Shown piece after piece: positions 24,061 through 32,860 of a stretch of 64,000 nucleotides of DNA. Each line of letters opens with the position of its first letter. The stretch's first letter is position 1. A program made the position numbers and the translations under genes. Source of the stretch: Oscillospiraceae bacterium. GTDB taxonomy: Bacteria; Bacillota; Clostridia; Oscillospirales; Ruminococcaceae. The notes below the pieces were generated by a model. The model was not told the origin of the DNA. It worked only from the letters and a program-made list of their open reading frames with translations, and did no database searches. The stretch is taken from assembly GCA_017512745.1 (NCBI GenBank), contig JAFWEV010000098.1, positions 62,001-126,000 on the forward strand, read 5' to 3'.

Positions 24061-25097
24061 TGAGAAAAAAACAGAGCGTACTGATCAATGAGATCCCGGC
24101 GCATACCTTCGGATGGCTCGGAGCCAACAGCTATGCGACGGACGACACCGTACACGCGAGGGCAATTCCAACAGTTGAGATCGAAGGCGGAGTCGTGCCT
24201 ACAGAACCGGGCGAACCTATAGAGACGGGAGCGGGAAAAACGCTTGCGTCAGTGCTGGACGGGGCGGGTATCCCGAAGACGGCATATTCATATATATCCG
24301 ATGGAGGAATACTGAGACTCGGATATCATGATCCGAATTCCGACGGAATGGTCACTGCCGACAGAGTATATGTAACGGTGGCAGACGGATTGACCGCCGA
24401 CCTCGTTCTGGATATCGATCTTGAGGAGCGGTGCGGGACAAGAACAATAGTGTCCGTGGAGGCCAAGCTAGGCAAAGGATCGACTTTGAGGATATCGGAA
24501 ATAGAGAAGGCCAATGCCGACGCCGAACTTATAAGCGATCTCGGAATCCTGGCGGGCGACGGATCCAAAGCGGAGATAGTCAAGGTGATCTACGGCGAGG
24601 GAAAGATCATCGACGGATACAGGGTCGATCTCGCCGGCGCGGAAGCGAAGCTAAAAACAAGAGTGGGATACGATGTTTCAGGAAATGCAAGACTCGATAT
24701 GAATCATGTCTCACGACACTCCGGCAGGAGGACGGACACGGATATAAAGGTGTACGGAGTTCTGAGAGACGATTCGTTCAAGCTGTTCAGAGGGACCATC
24801 GACTTTATACGCGGATGCGGCGGAGCGGTAGGGAACGAGACTGAAGAAGTGCTTCTATTGAGCGAAGATGTGCGGAATCAGACCATACCGCTGATCCTCT
24901 GCGGAGAAGAGGATGTGGAAGGCAATCACGGAGCGACCATAGGCAGAGTCAGCGACGAGATCATGTACTATCTCGGAACGAGAGGACTCAATGAAGATAA
25001 GATATTCAGAATGATGGCGGAGGCAAAGATGAACGCTGTCATATCCGAAATAAAGGATGACAAGACCAGGAAAAAACTGGAGGAGGAACGAGGGTAA
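24060..25097 (+). CDS. sufD: Fe-S cluster assembly protein SufD
   Basis: A 345-residue SufD-like partner of SufB. The C-terminal half is clearly homologous (G-N-H-G-A-T-I-G-R-V-S-D-E-I-M-Y-Y-L near 290-307), while the N-terminal part is shorter and more divergent than in E. coli SufD, as is common in Clostridia. It overlaps sufB and sufS by one base each, so the proteins are likely made in set ratio. Confidence 0.92.
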   Translation: MRKKQSVLINEIPAHTFGWLGANSYATDDTVHARAIPTVEIEGGVVPTEPGEPIETGAGKTLASVLDGAGIPKTAYSYISDGGILRLGYHDPNSDGMVTADRVYVTVADGLTADLVLDIDLEERCGTRTIVSVEAKLGKGSTLRISEIEKANADAELISDLGILAGDGSKAEIVKVIYGEGKIIDGYRVDLAGAEAKLKTRVGYDVSGNARLDMNHVSRHSGRRTDTDIKVYGVLRDDSFKLFRGTIDFIRGCGGAVGNETEEVLLLSEDVRNQTIPLILCGEEDVEGNHGATIGRVSDEIMYYLGTRGLNEDKIFRMMAEAKMNAVISEIKDDKTRKKLEEERG

Positions 25098-26317
25098 TGA
25101 TCAGGAACGATATAAAAAACGATTTTCCGGTTTTTCTGAACAACAGCGGAATCGTGTATCTGGACAATTCTGCGACGACACAGAAACCGCAGAGCGTGAT
25201 AGACGCAGTCAGCAGATATTACGAATACGACAACGCGAACCCGCTGAGAGGTCTCTATTCCCTGTCGATACGCGCGACCGATGATTACGAAGACGCGAGA
25301 GAAGCTGTTAGGCAGTTCATAGGCGCGGATTCGGTGAAGGAGATAATCTTCACAAGGAATACATCGGAAAGTCTGAACCTTATCTCGTACAGTTATGCAG
25401 AGAACAACCTCAAGGAGGGCGACGAGGTGCTCGTCTCGATCCTGGAACATCACAGCGATCTGCTGCCGTGGCAGAGAGTGACGAGAAAGACTGGCGCGAA
25501 GCTGCGCTTTGTCGACTGCGACGAGGAAGGACTGATCACCGAGGAAGCGTTCAAAGCTGCCCTGACTGACAGGACGAAGATCGTCACAATGACACATGTT
25601 TCAAATGTTCTCGGAGTCAAGAACGACATTAAGAAGTTCGCGGAGATAGCGCACGAACGCGGAGCGGTTTTTGTCTGCGACGGAGCCCAGAGCACTCCGC
25701 ATATGAAGATCGATGTAAGGGATCTCGATGTTGATTTCTTTGCATTCTCGGGTCACAAAATGCTGGGACCCATGGGCATAGGAGTGCTGTATGCAAAGGA
25801 GGAGATCCTCGAAGGTATGGATCCGTTCCTCTACGGCGGAGAGATGATAGACTGCGTGACGAGACTGTCAGCGACATATGCCGAGCTTCCCCATAAGTTT
25901 GAAGCCGGAACGGTGAATGCCGGAGGTGCCTGCGGTCTTAAGGCGGCGATCGATTATTACAACAGTATCGGAATAGATAACATAGAGAAAAGAGAGCTGG
26001 AGCTGACAGAGTATGCGTTCGGAAAACTGACAGCAGTACCGCATCTCAAATTGTATGGACCTGCGACCGCGGCGGAGCACCACGGAATCTTCTCGTTCAC
26101 GGTGGAGGGTGTCCATCCGCATGATATCGCGACCATCCTTGATGAGAGCAATATCTGCATCAGAGCAGGACATCACTGCGCGCAGCCTCTTCTCAAGTAT
26201 ATGGGTGTCCAGTCGACAGCAAGAGCGAGCATCGCGTTCTACAACTCCGAGGAGGACATAGATAAGCTGGCGGCAGCATTGAGTGAAGTGAGAGGAATGA
26301 TGGGATATGGCGAATAA
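25097..26317 (+). CDS. sufS: Cysteine desulfurase SufS
   Basis: A 406-residue PLP enzyme that removes sulfur from L-cysteine to give a persulfide for cluster assembly. The PLP lysine is K221 in S-G-H-K-M-L-G-P; the persulfide cysteine is C361 in R-A-G-H-H-C-A-Q-P, with the short active-site loop of type II desulfurases. Both match the positions in B. subtilis SufS. It overlaps sufU by 11 bases. Confidence 0.95.
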   Translation: MIRNDIKNDFPVFLNNSGIVYLDNSATTQKPQSVIDAVSRYYEYDNANPLRGLYSLSIRATDDYEDAREAVRQFIGADSVKEIIFTRNTSESLNLISYSYAENNLKEGDEVLVSILEHHSDLLPWQRVTRKTGAKLRFVDCDEEGLITEEAFKAALTDRTKIVTMTHVSNVLGVKNDIKKFAEIAHERGAVFVCDGAQSTPHMKIDVRDLDVDFFAFSGHKMLGPMGIGVLYAKEEILEGMDPFLYGGEMIDCVTRLSATYAELPHKFEAGTVNAGGACGLKAAIDYYNSIGIDNIEKRELELTEYAFGKLTAVPHLKLYGPATAAEHHGIFSFTVEGVHPHDIATILDESNICIRAGHHCAQPLLKYMGVQSTARASIAFYNSEEDIDKLAAALSEVRGMMGYGE

Positions 26318-26738
26318 AAGTTTCTACAATGAGATCCTGACCTATCACAATATGAGCCCTCTGCATAAACATGAACTGCCGGAGGCCAATATGGTGCTTG
26401 AGGGAGTAAACCCGAGCTGCGGCGACGATATCGTGCTAAAGCTGCTCGTGGAGGACGGAGTGATAAAGAACGGGGCATTTACCGGTGATGGATGCGCGAT
26501 CTCACAGGCATCATGCGACATCATGATCGATATGTTGATAGGGAAGAAGGCAGAGGAAGCGAAGATGCTGTATGACCTGTTCATGAAGATGATCAAGGGT
26601 ACTGTGACGGATGAAGAAATTGATATCCTGGAAGAAGCGGGAGCGCTCAAGGATATTTCGCATATGCCGGCAAGAGTCAAATGCGCGGTCCTCGGATGGC
26701 GGACACTGAACGAAATGCTGTGGGACCCTGAAAACTGA
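26307..26738 (+). CDS. sufU: Zinc-dependent sulfurtransferase SufU
   Basis: A 143-residue SufU that accepts sulfur from SufS through a zinc-bound cysteine. Ligands are visible: C38 and D40 in N-P-S-C-G-D, C63 in G-D-G-C-A-I-S-Q-A-S and C126 in R-V-K-C-A-V-L-G-W, equivalent to C41, D43, C66 and C128 of B. subtilis SufU. Unlike IscU it lacks the scaffold insertion pattern. Last gene of the operon, followed by a terminator. Confidence 0.94.
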   Translation: MANKSFYNEILTYHNMSPLHKHELPEANMVLEGVNPSCGDDIVLKLLVEDGVIKNGAFTGDGCAISQASCDIMIDMLIGKKAEEAKMLYDLFMKMIKGTVTDEEIDILEEAGALKDISHMPARVKCAVLGWRTLNEMLWDPEN

Positions 26739-26746
26739 GCAAAAAA

Positions 26747-26774
26747 AATCTCACTTCGCAGTGAGATTTTTTTA
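26747..26774. terminator. Bidirectional intrinsic terminator after suf
   Basis: AATCTCACT (26747-26755), TCGC loop, AGTGAGATT (26760-26768) with A-run left and T7 right; it serves suf and the convergent hydrolase gene. Confidence 0.93.
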
Positions 26775-26785
26775 ATTTATGGATA

Positions 26786-27757
26786 TTATTCTCTTGCCTC
26801 CCGCAGCAGTTGATCTTCGAGCCTGAAGAGTCTGTTCTCATCATCCGGACCGTCGGAGTTTATGAGGATGCAGGCGCCGTGTGTTCCGTCGAGCGAGAAA
26901 TCCGCTATGCTCCTGAAGCCTACATTGTCCCCGCAATGGCCGAAATAATCCGTGCCGTCTATAGTCTTTAGATAGCATCCGAGCCCTGTCATGCATTCGC
27001 GCCCGTCCTCCATTGTAAACCTGTCGGAACATTGGGGGCGCGTCATTTCTTTTGCGGTATCACATGAAACGATCCCGCTGCCGCCTTTCAATATGTTCTG
27101 CAGATGGATCCCAAACTGCGCGAGATCATAGGACGTCGTGACAAGCCCTGCTGCGGATGATTCCGGCATGAAATAGTAACCGTACGGCGACGGCTTTTCA
27201 TAATACGGGATACCTGCGACGGGAACGGCATCCGTTGAGAAAGTGCTGGATGTCATGCCGAGCGGACGGAACAGATACTGCTGCATGAAGTCCTCGAAAA
27301 CAAGTCCGGTCTGCTGTTCTGCGAAGAGCTGCAGGATCATGAATCCGCCTCCCGTATATCTCCAGTGTCCCGGTTCTATATCCTGAACGAATTTCCTTGT
27401 GGAGCAGGGACCTTCCCCGTTCAGTATTTCAAGAGTAGACGGGAGAGGAGCGGGGTAAGGATATCCTATGAATCCGGAAGCGCTGACGCCGGCTGTGTGA
27501 GTAAGGAGACTGCGTATGGTGGCCCTTGCTGTTTTTTCCTCCGGTGTGAGCAGAGTAAATCCCTCTGTAAGCGGAACGATATCCGTGTCCAGAGAGATAT
27601 CTCGCTCCTCAAGAAATCTCAGAAGAGCTGCGGTAAACACAAATTTGCTGATCGAAGCGGCCTGAAACAGAGTGCTGCTGTCGCAGGGTCCTTCAGTATA
27701 TATCTTATCTATATTGCCGTTCCTGACGGAGACGGCGCTTATGCATAATTCTGGCAT
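26786..27757 (-). CDS. Beta-lactamase-fold serine hydrolase (class C/DD-peptidase-like)
   Basis: A 323-residue serine hydrolase of the beta-lactamase (PBPX) family. S36-I-S-K39 is the catalytic S-x2-K; Y-T-G-G-G takes the place of Y-x-N, and H-C-G-D-N-V-G-F takes the place of K-T-G. The replaced third motif (H-x-G) is usual in esterase or peptidase relatives rather than true beta-lactamases. There is no signal peptide, so it is likely cytoplasmic. It is 10 bases downstream of the ABC exporter gene and probably co-transcribed with it. Antibiotic resistance should not be inferred. Confidence 0.8.
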   Translation of the reverse strand: MPELCISAVSVRNGNIDKIYTEGPCDSSTLFQAASISKFVFTAALLRFLEERDISLDTDIVPLTEGFTLLTPEEKTARATIRSLLTHTAGVSASGFIGYPYPAPLPSTLEILNGEGPCSTRKFVQDIEPGHWRYTGGGFMILQLFAEQQTGLVFEDFMQQYLFRPLGMTSSTFSTDAVPVAGIPYYEKPSPYGYYFMPESSAAGLVTTSYDLAQFGIHLQNILKGGSGIVSCDTAKEMTRPQCSDRFTMEDGRECMTGLGCYLKTIDGTDYFGHCGDNVGFRSIADFSLDGTHGACILINSDGPDDENRLFRLEDQLLREARE

Positions 27758-27767
27758 GGGTTCGACC

Positions 27768-30700
27768 TCATTCGGTTCTCAGCGCCAGGACCGGGTCGCT
27801 CTTTGCGGCTTTCTTCGACGGGATAATACCGCCTATGAGTGTCAGTATGACGCTCAGGACAATGAGAACGACAGCCGCGGACACCGGAAGGAAGGCGTTG
27901 ACGTTGGGGTTATCCGTCAGGTGATGGATGAGCATGTTGCCCGGGATGAGGATAAGTCTCGAGAATTCCACTCCGAAGAAACCGGCGAGAAGTCCGATAA
28001 TGAACGTCTCCGCGTTGAATACCGACGAGATGTTTCTCTTGGACGCGCCGATAGCTCTGAGGATACCGATCTCTTTCCTTCTCTCAAGAACGCTTATGTA
28101 TGTTATGACGCCGATCATGATCGAAGATACGATCAGGGAGATGGCGACGAACGCTATGAGAACATATGAGACCGTGTCAACGATAGTCGTAACGGAAGAC
28201 ATAAGAACACCGACCGTATCCGTGTACTGGATGACTTTGGCTTCGTCTATCGTCTTCATCCGCTCATTGTATGCGTCGAGGATCCTTACGACTTCCTCTT
28301 TTGAATCAAAATCCTTCGGGTAGATGGATATGACGGTCGGTTTTAGAAGATCGGCGTAGCCCAGTTTCTGCAGATTCGACTCGTACGATACGGATCCGGA
28401 TTCCATCATTGCTGCCATCAGCTCCTGAAGAGCTTTCTCGTCCATGTTGAACTGGAATGCGTTGGCAAACGCGTCGGTATCTATGGATATGGCCTTGGAC
28501 ATCGAGTCTGCAAGCGTACCCATCGATTTCTGCATGGCTTTTACTATTTCGCCGGTTATGGCGCTGACTATGGAGTTTGTCATCTTGTTGACGGCACCGG
28601 AGAGAGCTTCCTGGTACTGGGATGTGACGTCAGAAACAAGACCGTTCAGCTGTTTCTCAACATCCTCTCTGTCAATGACTTCAGCCATCTCGCTCTCGAC
28701 GACTTTTTTTCCGTCGTCCGTGTTCAGGTATTCTTCGAAAGATTCGGGGAACTTTGACAGTTCGGGAAGGGAATTTTCTTGCGCGTACTCGTCATAACCG
28801 GTGGAGAGATCGGTGACGAGCTTGTTTATGTCCTCGTCGGATATCTCTATGTAACTGTATTTCTCCGAGAGAGTCGCTATGGCTTCAGCCGTGAGAGCGG
28901 AACCTTCGTCCGAAAGGAGGTATTCGGACAGATATTCCGTGAGGTTGTCGGGATCTGTATATCCGTGCTCTATGGCAAATGCCGGATATCCGGTCATGAT
29001 GTGCTGGACTGCCGCCGTGAGATCGTCCTGAGAGATCGTGTTGAGTCCGGAATCAGTGACTATCTGCTGAATGTCAGCGCGGAGCACTTCGCTCGTGTCG
29101 GGATCCTGCAGATATTTCGTGAAGGAATCCGGCAGGGATGCATAATCCGTCGACGGGTCATCCGCGGCGTACTTGAGATAGTCGGCGAAGATATTGTTCA
29201 TCGCTGCAGCGAGTTTTTCCGAATCGACGTCGATATCCAGCTCGCTCAGGAGTGAGAGGATGTCCACGTCAGGCAGGGTAGACGGATCTATCGAGAGGTC
29301 CTCAGGCGAGACGACATCGGAGATATTGAAATTGCTGAGACCCGAGAATGCCGAAGTGTCGAATGCCAGTTTGGTGGAATCGAATTTGAATGCATTTGCG
29401 AACGCGTTTTCATCGATCGTGAACAGGGAGTCCATATTAAATCCGGTGTCCTCCTCGGACCCGAATTCGTGGCCGGTGAATACGTTGACGTACTTATTGC
29501 CGAGCTGGGACTGGGTGATCCTGCTCCCGCTTGTGAGACCGACCATATGTTCGACGAGCTCGAACGGATAGCCTACTCCGACCTGGAGCATCGCTATGTC
29601 AGCATCTTCCGAAGCCTGCACGACGCCTACGATCGTAATATCCTCGGAACCCCTCAGAAGATCCAGCATATACGCCTTGTCGTCTGTTTTGTCCACCCAG
29701 ACGTTGTACTCGCTGTCATACGAGTAGAGATCGGAGTTGTTGACGGCCTTGTATGTGAGACCGATGAAATCCTCGTAATCCCATTCCGTCCTCACAAGAT
29801 CCTTTGTATAATTCTCCTCTTTTGCGAAGGTATCTATTATCTCATCAAGTTCTGCGGAATCCTTGAGTCCCAGTGTGTAGAGCGTTATATCCGGGATACT
29901 GCCGCTCGAGAAGAGGACCAGAACACACTCGTTGTACTTTTCGGGCCACCGCCCGGCTTTGATGTCGTACTGATGCTTGTACAGAGAATCCTCCTGCGGC
30001 AGGCAGTAGAAGGAATCGGTCGACATGGCGAGGGACATCAGCGAGTTTGTACTGCCGCCGAAGCCGAGCTTTGAGAACGAGGTGTCCGGATTGATCTGTC
30101 TGTAGCTGTCGTCTCCGTCGAGTCTGTATATGAGAGGGGAGATGCTGTAGGAGTATTCTATGGCGTTCGTGTATTTTCTGATCTCTTCGTTCGAATCGAG
30201 GAATTTCTTGAGGGAGGCGAGGTCATTGGATGTCGTTCTTGAGAGCATTCCGTTGACCATCATGCGCTCGCGGACTTTTTTGGGGGCGTTTTCATCCTGC
30301 TCTTCTTCTTCCGATGAAGCAGTGGGGGAGGCGTTGAGCATCATAAATGACGCCAGATCGAAACTCGCGCTCTGGATCTGCAGGGGATATTCTGAGAGAG
30401 TCTCTTCCTCTATGGATCGGATATATGCGTTGACTCCGTTGGACAGGGACAGGATGAGGGCAATGCCTATGATGCCTATGCTTCCCGCGACAGCGACCAG
30501 TATGGTGCGGCCGCTCTTTGACCTCAGGTTGTTGAAACTGAGGAGCAGAGCCGTCAGGAATGACATGGAGGATCTGCCCATGTTCCTGTGCACGGGCGGT
30601 TCGTCCGAGTCGTCGACTATATATGGGTCGGAATCGGCGCGGATAGTGCCGTCCTTGAGGTTTACTATCCTCGTGGCGTACTGTTCCGCAAGCTCCGGAT

Positions 30701-31295
30701 TATGGGTGACCATCACGACGAGCCTGTCGCGTGCGACCTCCTTGAGCAGGTCCATGACCTGAAGACTCGTCTCGCTGTCCAGAGCTCCCGTCGGTTCATC
30801 CGCAAGGAGGATGTCAGGATCGTTCACGAGCGCTCTCGCGATCGCGACGCGCTGCATCTGACCGCCGGACATCTGGTTCGGTTTTTTGTGCAGCTGGTCC
30901 CCGAGGCCGACCTTTGCCAAGGCTTCCGCGGCTCTTCTCTTTCGCTCGGAGCGGGATATACCGGATATGGTGAGAGCGAGCTCGACGTTGGAGAGGATGC
31001 TCTGATGAGGGATAAGGTTATAGCTCTGGAACACGAAACCGATCGTATGGTTGCGGTATGAGTCCCAGTCCTTATCCTTGTATTTTTTTGTCGATACCCC
31101 GTTTATGATCAGGTCTCCGGAATCGTATCTGTCGAGACCTCCGATAATATTCAGCAGAGTAGTCTTCCCTGAGCCGCTAGGCCCAAGGATGGCTACGAAT
31201 TCGTTATCTCTGAGATTCAGGCTCACATGGTCGAGCGCTCTCTGGACCAGCGAACCCGTCTTGTATTGTTTGGATATGTCTTTTATCTGAAGCAT
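27768..31295 (-). CDS. Fused ABC exporter: MacB/LolD-type ATPase plus FtsX-type permease
   Basis: An 1175-residue protein from ATG 31295 (AGGGAATCAAGAT before it). Residues 1-230 are a complete ABC ATPase: Walker A G-P-S-G-S-G-K-T at 38-45, signature M-S-G-G-Q-M-Q-R, Walker B I-L-L-A-D-E-P-T. One membrane helix follows near 270-295, then about 700 extracytoplasmic residues, then three helices in the last 150 residues with the FtsX/MacB pattern (E-R-R-K-E-I-G-I-L-R-A-I-G-A). The outer domain is far larger than in MacB (about 230) and contains internal repeats near 715-900. Such mechanotransmitter ABC systems export peptides or act on the envelope; the substrate is unknown. Confidence 0.88.
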   Translation of the reverse strand: MLQIKDISKQYKTGSLVQRALDHVSLNLRDNEFVAILGPSGSGKTTLLNIIGGLDRYDSGDLIINGVSTKKYKDKDWDSYRNHTIGFVFQSYNLIPHQSILSNVELALTISGISRSERKRRAAEALAKVGLGDQLHKKPNQMSGGQMQRVAIARALVNDPDILLADEPTGALDSETSLQVMDLLKEVARDRLVVMVTHNPELAEQYATRIVNLKDGTIRADSDPYIVDDSDEPPVHRNMGRSSMSFLTALLLSFNNLRSKSGRTILVAVAGSIGIIGIALILSLSNGVNAYIRSIEEETLSEYPLQIQSASFDLASFMMLNASPTASSEEEEQDENAPKKVRERMMVNGMLSRTTSNDLASLKKFLDSNEEIRKYTNAIEYSYSISPLIYRLDGDDSYRQINPDTSFSKLGFGGSTNSLMSLAMSTDSFYCLPQEDSLYKHQYDIKAGRWPEKYNECVLVLFSSGSIPDITLYTLGLKDSAELDEIIDTFAKEENYTKDLVRTEWDYEDFIGLTYKAVNNSDLYSYDSEYNVWVDKTDDKAYMLDLLRGSEDITIVGVVQASEDADIAMLQVGVGYPFELVEHMVGLTSGSRITQSQLGNKYVNVFTGHEFGSEEDTGFNMDSLFTIDENAFANAFKFDSTKLAFDTSAFSGLSNFNISDVVSPEDLSIDPSTLPDVDILSLLSELDIDVDSEKLAAAMNNIFADYLKYAADDPSTDYASLPDSFTKYLQDPDTSEVLRADIQQIVTDSGLNTISQDDLTAAVQHIMTGYPAFAIEHGYTDPDNLTEYLSEYLLSDEGSALTAEAIATLSEKYSYIEISDEDINKLVTDLSTGYDEYAQENSLPELSKFPESFEEYLNTDDGKKVVESEMAEVIDREDVEKQLNGLVSDVTSQYQEALSGAVNKMTNSIVSAITGEIVKAMQKSMGTLADSMSKAISIDTDAFANAFQFNMDEKALQELMAAMMESGSVSYESNLQKLGYADLLKPTVISIYPKDFDSKEEVVRILDAYNERMKTIDEAKVIQYTDTVGVLMSSVTTIVDTVSYVLIAFVAISLIVSSIMIGVITYISVLERRKEIGILRAIGASKRNISSVFNAETFIIGLLAGFFGVEFSRLILIPGNMLIHHLTDNPNVNAFLPVSAAVVLIVLSVILTLIGGIIPSKKAAKSDPVLALRTE

Positions 31296-31482
31296 ATCTT
31301 GATTCCCTATATCCCCGGCATGACCGGCTGTAAACGGCCGGAATAGCATTCAGTACGTTGACCGGAGAACCGCGTCAAATAAGTGTTGTAAACTACATAA
31401 TTTTATCACGCTCATCAGGAAAGAAGAACTCATTATATATATAATTTATAAAAACTTAACAGATAGGGCGAAGGACAGAAAC

Positions 31483-31522
31483 AAGAGCCCGGATATACCA
31501 CATACAGCATATCCGGACTCTT
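31483..31522. terminator. Intrinsic terminator, likely bidirectional
   Basis: AAGAGCCCGGATAT (31483-31496) pairs with ATATCCGGACTCTT (31509-31522) with one mismatch; it lies just past the stop of the leftward acetyltransferase gene, with T5 on the right strand. Confidence 0.65.
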
Positions 31523-31534
31523 GAATTTTTCAGA

Positions 31535-32134
31535 TCATTCGACTCCGAAGGAGGATATCGTCTCCTCATCCCATTCGAGCATATCCCTGTCGGAGAGTTC
31601 TCTTAAGACTCTGCAGGGACTCCCGACTGCGATGCAGTTGGCGGGGATGTCTTTCGTGACGACGCTGCCGGCTCCGATGACCGTGCCCGCTCCGATCGTG
31701 ACGCCCATCAGAATGATGGATCCCGCACCTATCCACACATTGTCCCCGATGGTTACGGGAGCTCTCGTGATCGGGAACCCGCTGCCCATCGTACGGGACT
31801 TCCAGTGTACGGGATGCGCGACCGCGCTGATCGTGACGTTAGGACCTATGACGACATTGTTGCCTATGGTCACTTTCTCTCCGTCCAGAATAGTCAGATT
31901 GTAGTTCGCGTAGAAGTTGTCGCCGATAAATGTCAGGAGTCCGTCGTCGCAATAGAATGGAGGTTCGATGACGGTGGTCTCGTGCACCTCGCCGAGAAGT
32001 TCTTTCAGGATCTCATATTTCCCCTTTATGTCCAGGGGATCTATCGTGTTGTACGCGCGTACCAGCGGACGGTTGCGCTCGACGGAACCGAACCAGCTCT
32101 CCTTGTATCCGCCTAAAAATCTCTTTTCTTCCAT
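31535..32134 (-). CDS. Maltose O-acetyltransferase-like hexapeptide acetyltransferase
   Basis: A 199-residue left-handed beta-helix acetyltransferase of the LacA/Maa group. The N-terminal helical segment with Y-x3-D-P-x-L is replaced by I-D-P-L-D-I-K-G-K-Y; the hexapeptide repeats run from about 75 to 175, with the catalytic His in V-A-H-P-V-H and the D-N-V-W-I-G-A-G-S signature. It transfers acetyl from acetyl-CoA to a sugar or similar acceptor. It is the last gene of a leftward run with the TrpF-like and PfkB genes, which hints at a sugar substrate. Confidence 0.85.
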   Translation of the reverse strand: MEEKRFLGGYKESWFGSVERNRPLVRAYNTIDPLDIKGKYEILKELLGEVHETTVIEPPFYCDDGLLTFIGDNFYANYNLTILDGEKVTIGNNVVIGPNVTISAVAHPVHWKSRTMGSGFPITRAPVTIGDNVWIGAGSIILMGVTIGAGTVIGAGSVVTKDIPANCIAVGSPCRVLRELSDRDMLEWDEETISSFGVE

Positions 32135-32161
32135 GTGATATCTCCGTTCAATATTGTTGCA

Positions 32162-32842
32162 TCAGTAGGAATGCGCTATCCTGCAGAACTCGGCGACCTT
32201 GTCAAAGTCTTTGCCGACCAGACGACCTTCCTCGTCCAGGACCGAGACCTTAGAGAAGGAGTCGACACCGAAGGGGTGAAGAGTCTCTATGGCCTCCGCG
32301 AGATTGTCCGGACCGAGACCGCCCGCGAGGATCACCGGGACACCGGCGTTGTCTATTATCTGCTTACTGAGAGACCAGTCGTGTATCTTTCCGGTCGTCC
32401 CGCCACCCACGGTGCCTTCGCCGGGAGAGTCGAGGATGATCATATCGCAGTAGGGAACCGCCTCAAGCGCTTCGTCCACAGAAGCCTGATCACGGACAAA
32501 TACCGATTTCATTATTTTGAGCGACGGCATCCTCTCGTTTCTGAGTTCGAAGAACCTTATGTCCGCCTCATGATCAAACATTACGTTCTGAGCTATTTCC
32601 GCTCCTGTGGCAATGCAGAGATCGAGCAGTTTTTCCGGATCTCTTTCGATCCCGATGAGTACGCATACGGCTTTGCCCCTGATGGCGTCAAAAATGCCCC
32701 TCACATGTTCAACGGAAAAGATGTCGTTGTGCTTGCTGCTTAACCCTATGCCCGTTACTTCTCCTATGTAGTCGGAGCCGAGTTCGACGCATCTGAGCGC
32801 CTCGTCGGCATCAACGGGAGAATAGATCTGACTAATAACCAT
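32162..32842 (-). CDS. TrpF-like TIM-barrel protein lacking the catalytic cysteine
   Basis: A 226-residue TIM-barrel related to phosphoribosylanthranilate isomerase. The C-terminal half is typical: I-I-L-D-S (the general acid Asp is kept), G-G-T-T-G-K-I-H-D-W, P-V-I-L-A-G-G-L-G-P-D-N and the phosphate-binding G-V-D-S-F-S-K-V-S. The N-terminal K-I-C-G motif that carries the general-base Cys is replaced by Q-I-Y-S. No trp gene is near; its partner is the PfkB kinase 19 bases upstream in the transcript. It probably isomerises or rearranges another phosphosugar-like compound. Tryptophan synthesis is unlikely. Confidence 0.7.
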   Translation of the reverse strand: MVISQIYSPVDADEALRCVELGSDYIGEVTGIGLSSKHNDIFSVEHVRGIFDAIRGKAVCVLIGIERDPEKLLDLCIATGAEIAQNVMFDHEADIRFFELRNERMPSLKIMKSVFVRDQASVDEALEAVPYCDMIILDSPGEGTVGGGTTGKIHDWSLSKQIIDNAGVPVILAGGLGPDNLAEAIETLHPFGVDSFSKVSVLDEEGRLVGKDFDKVAEFCRIAHSY

Positions 32843-32860
32843 AGCGGTTCCTCCATTCGA

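Noticed and set aside
26786-27757. Beta-lactamase resistance gene
   Set aside because: Motifs Y-T-G and H-C-G replace Y-x-N and K-T-G and there is no signal peptide, so a general esterase/peptidase-like hydrolase is the safer call.
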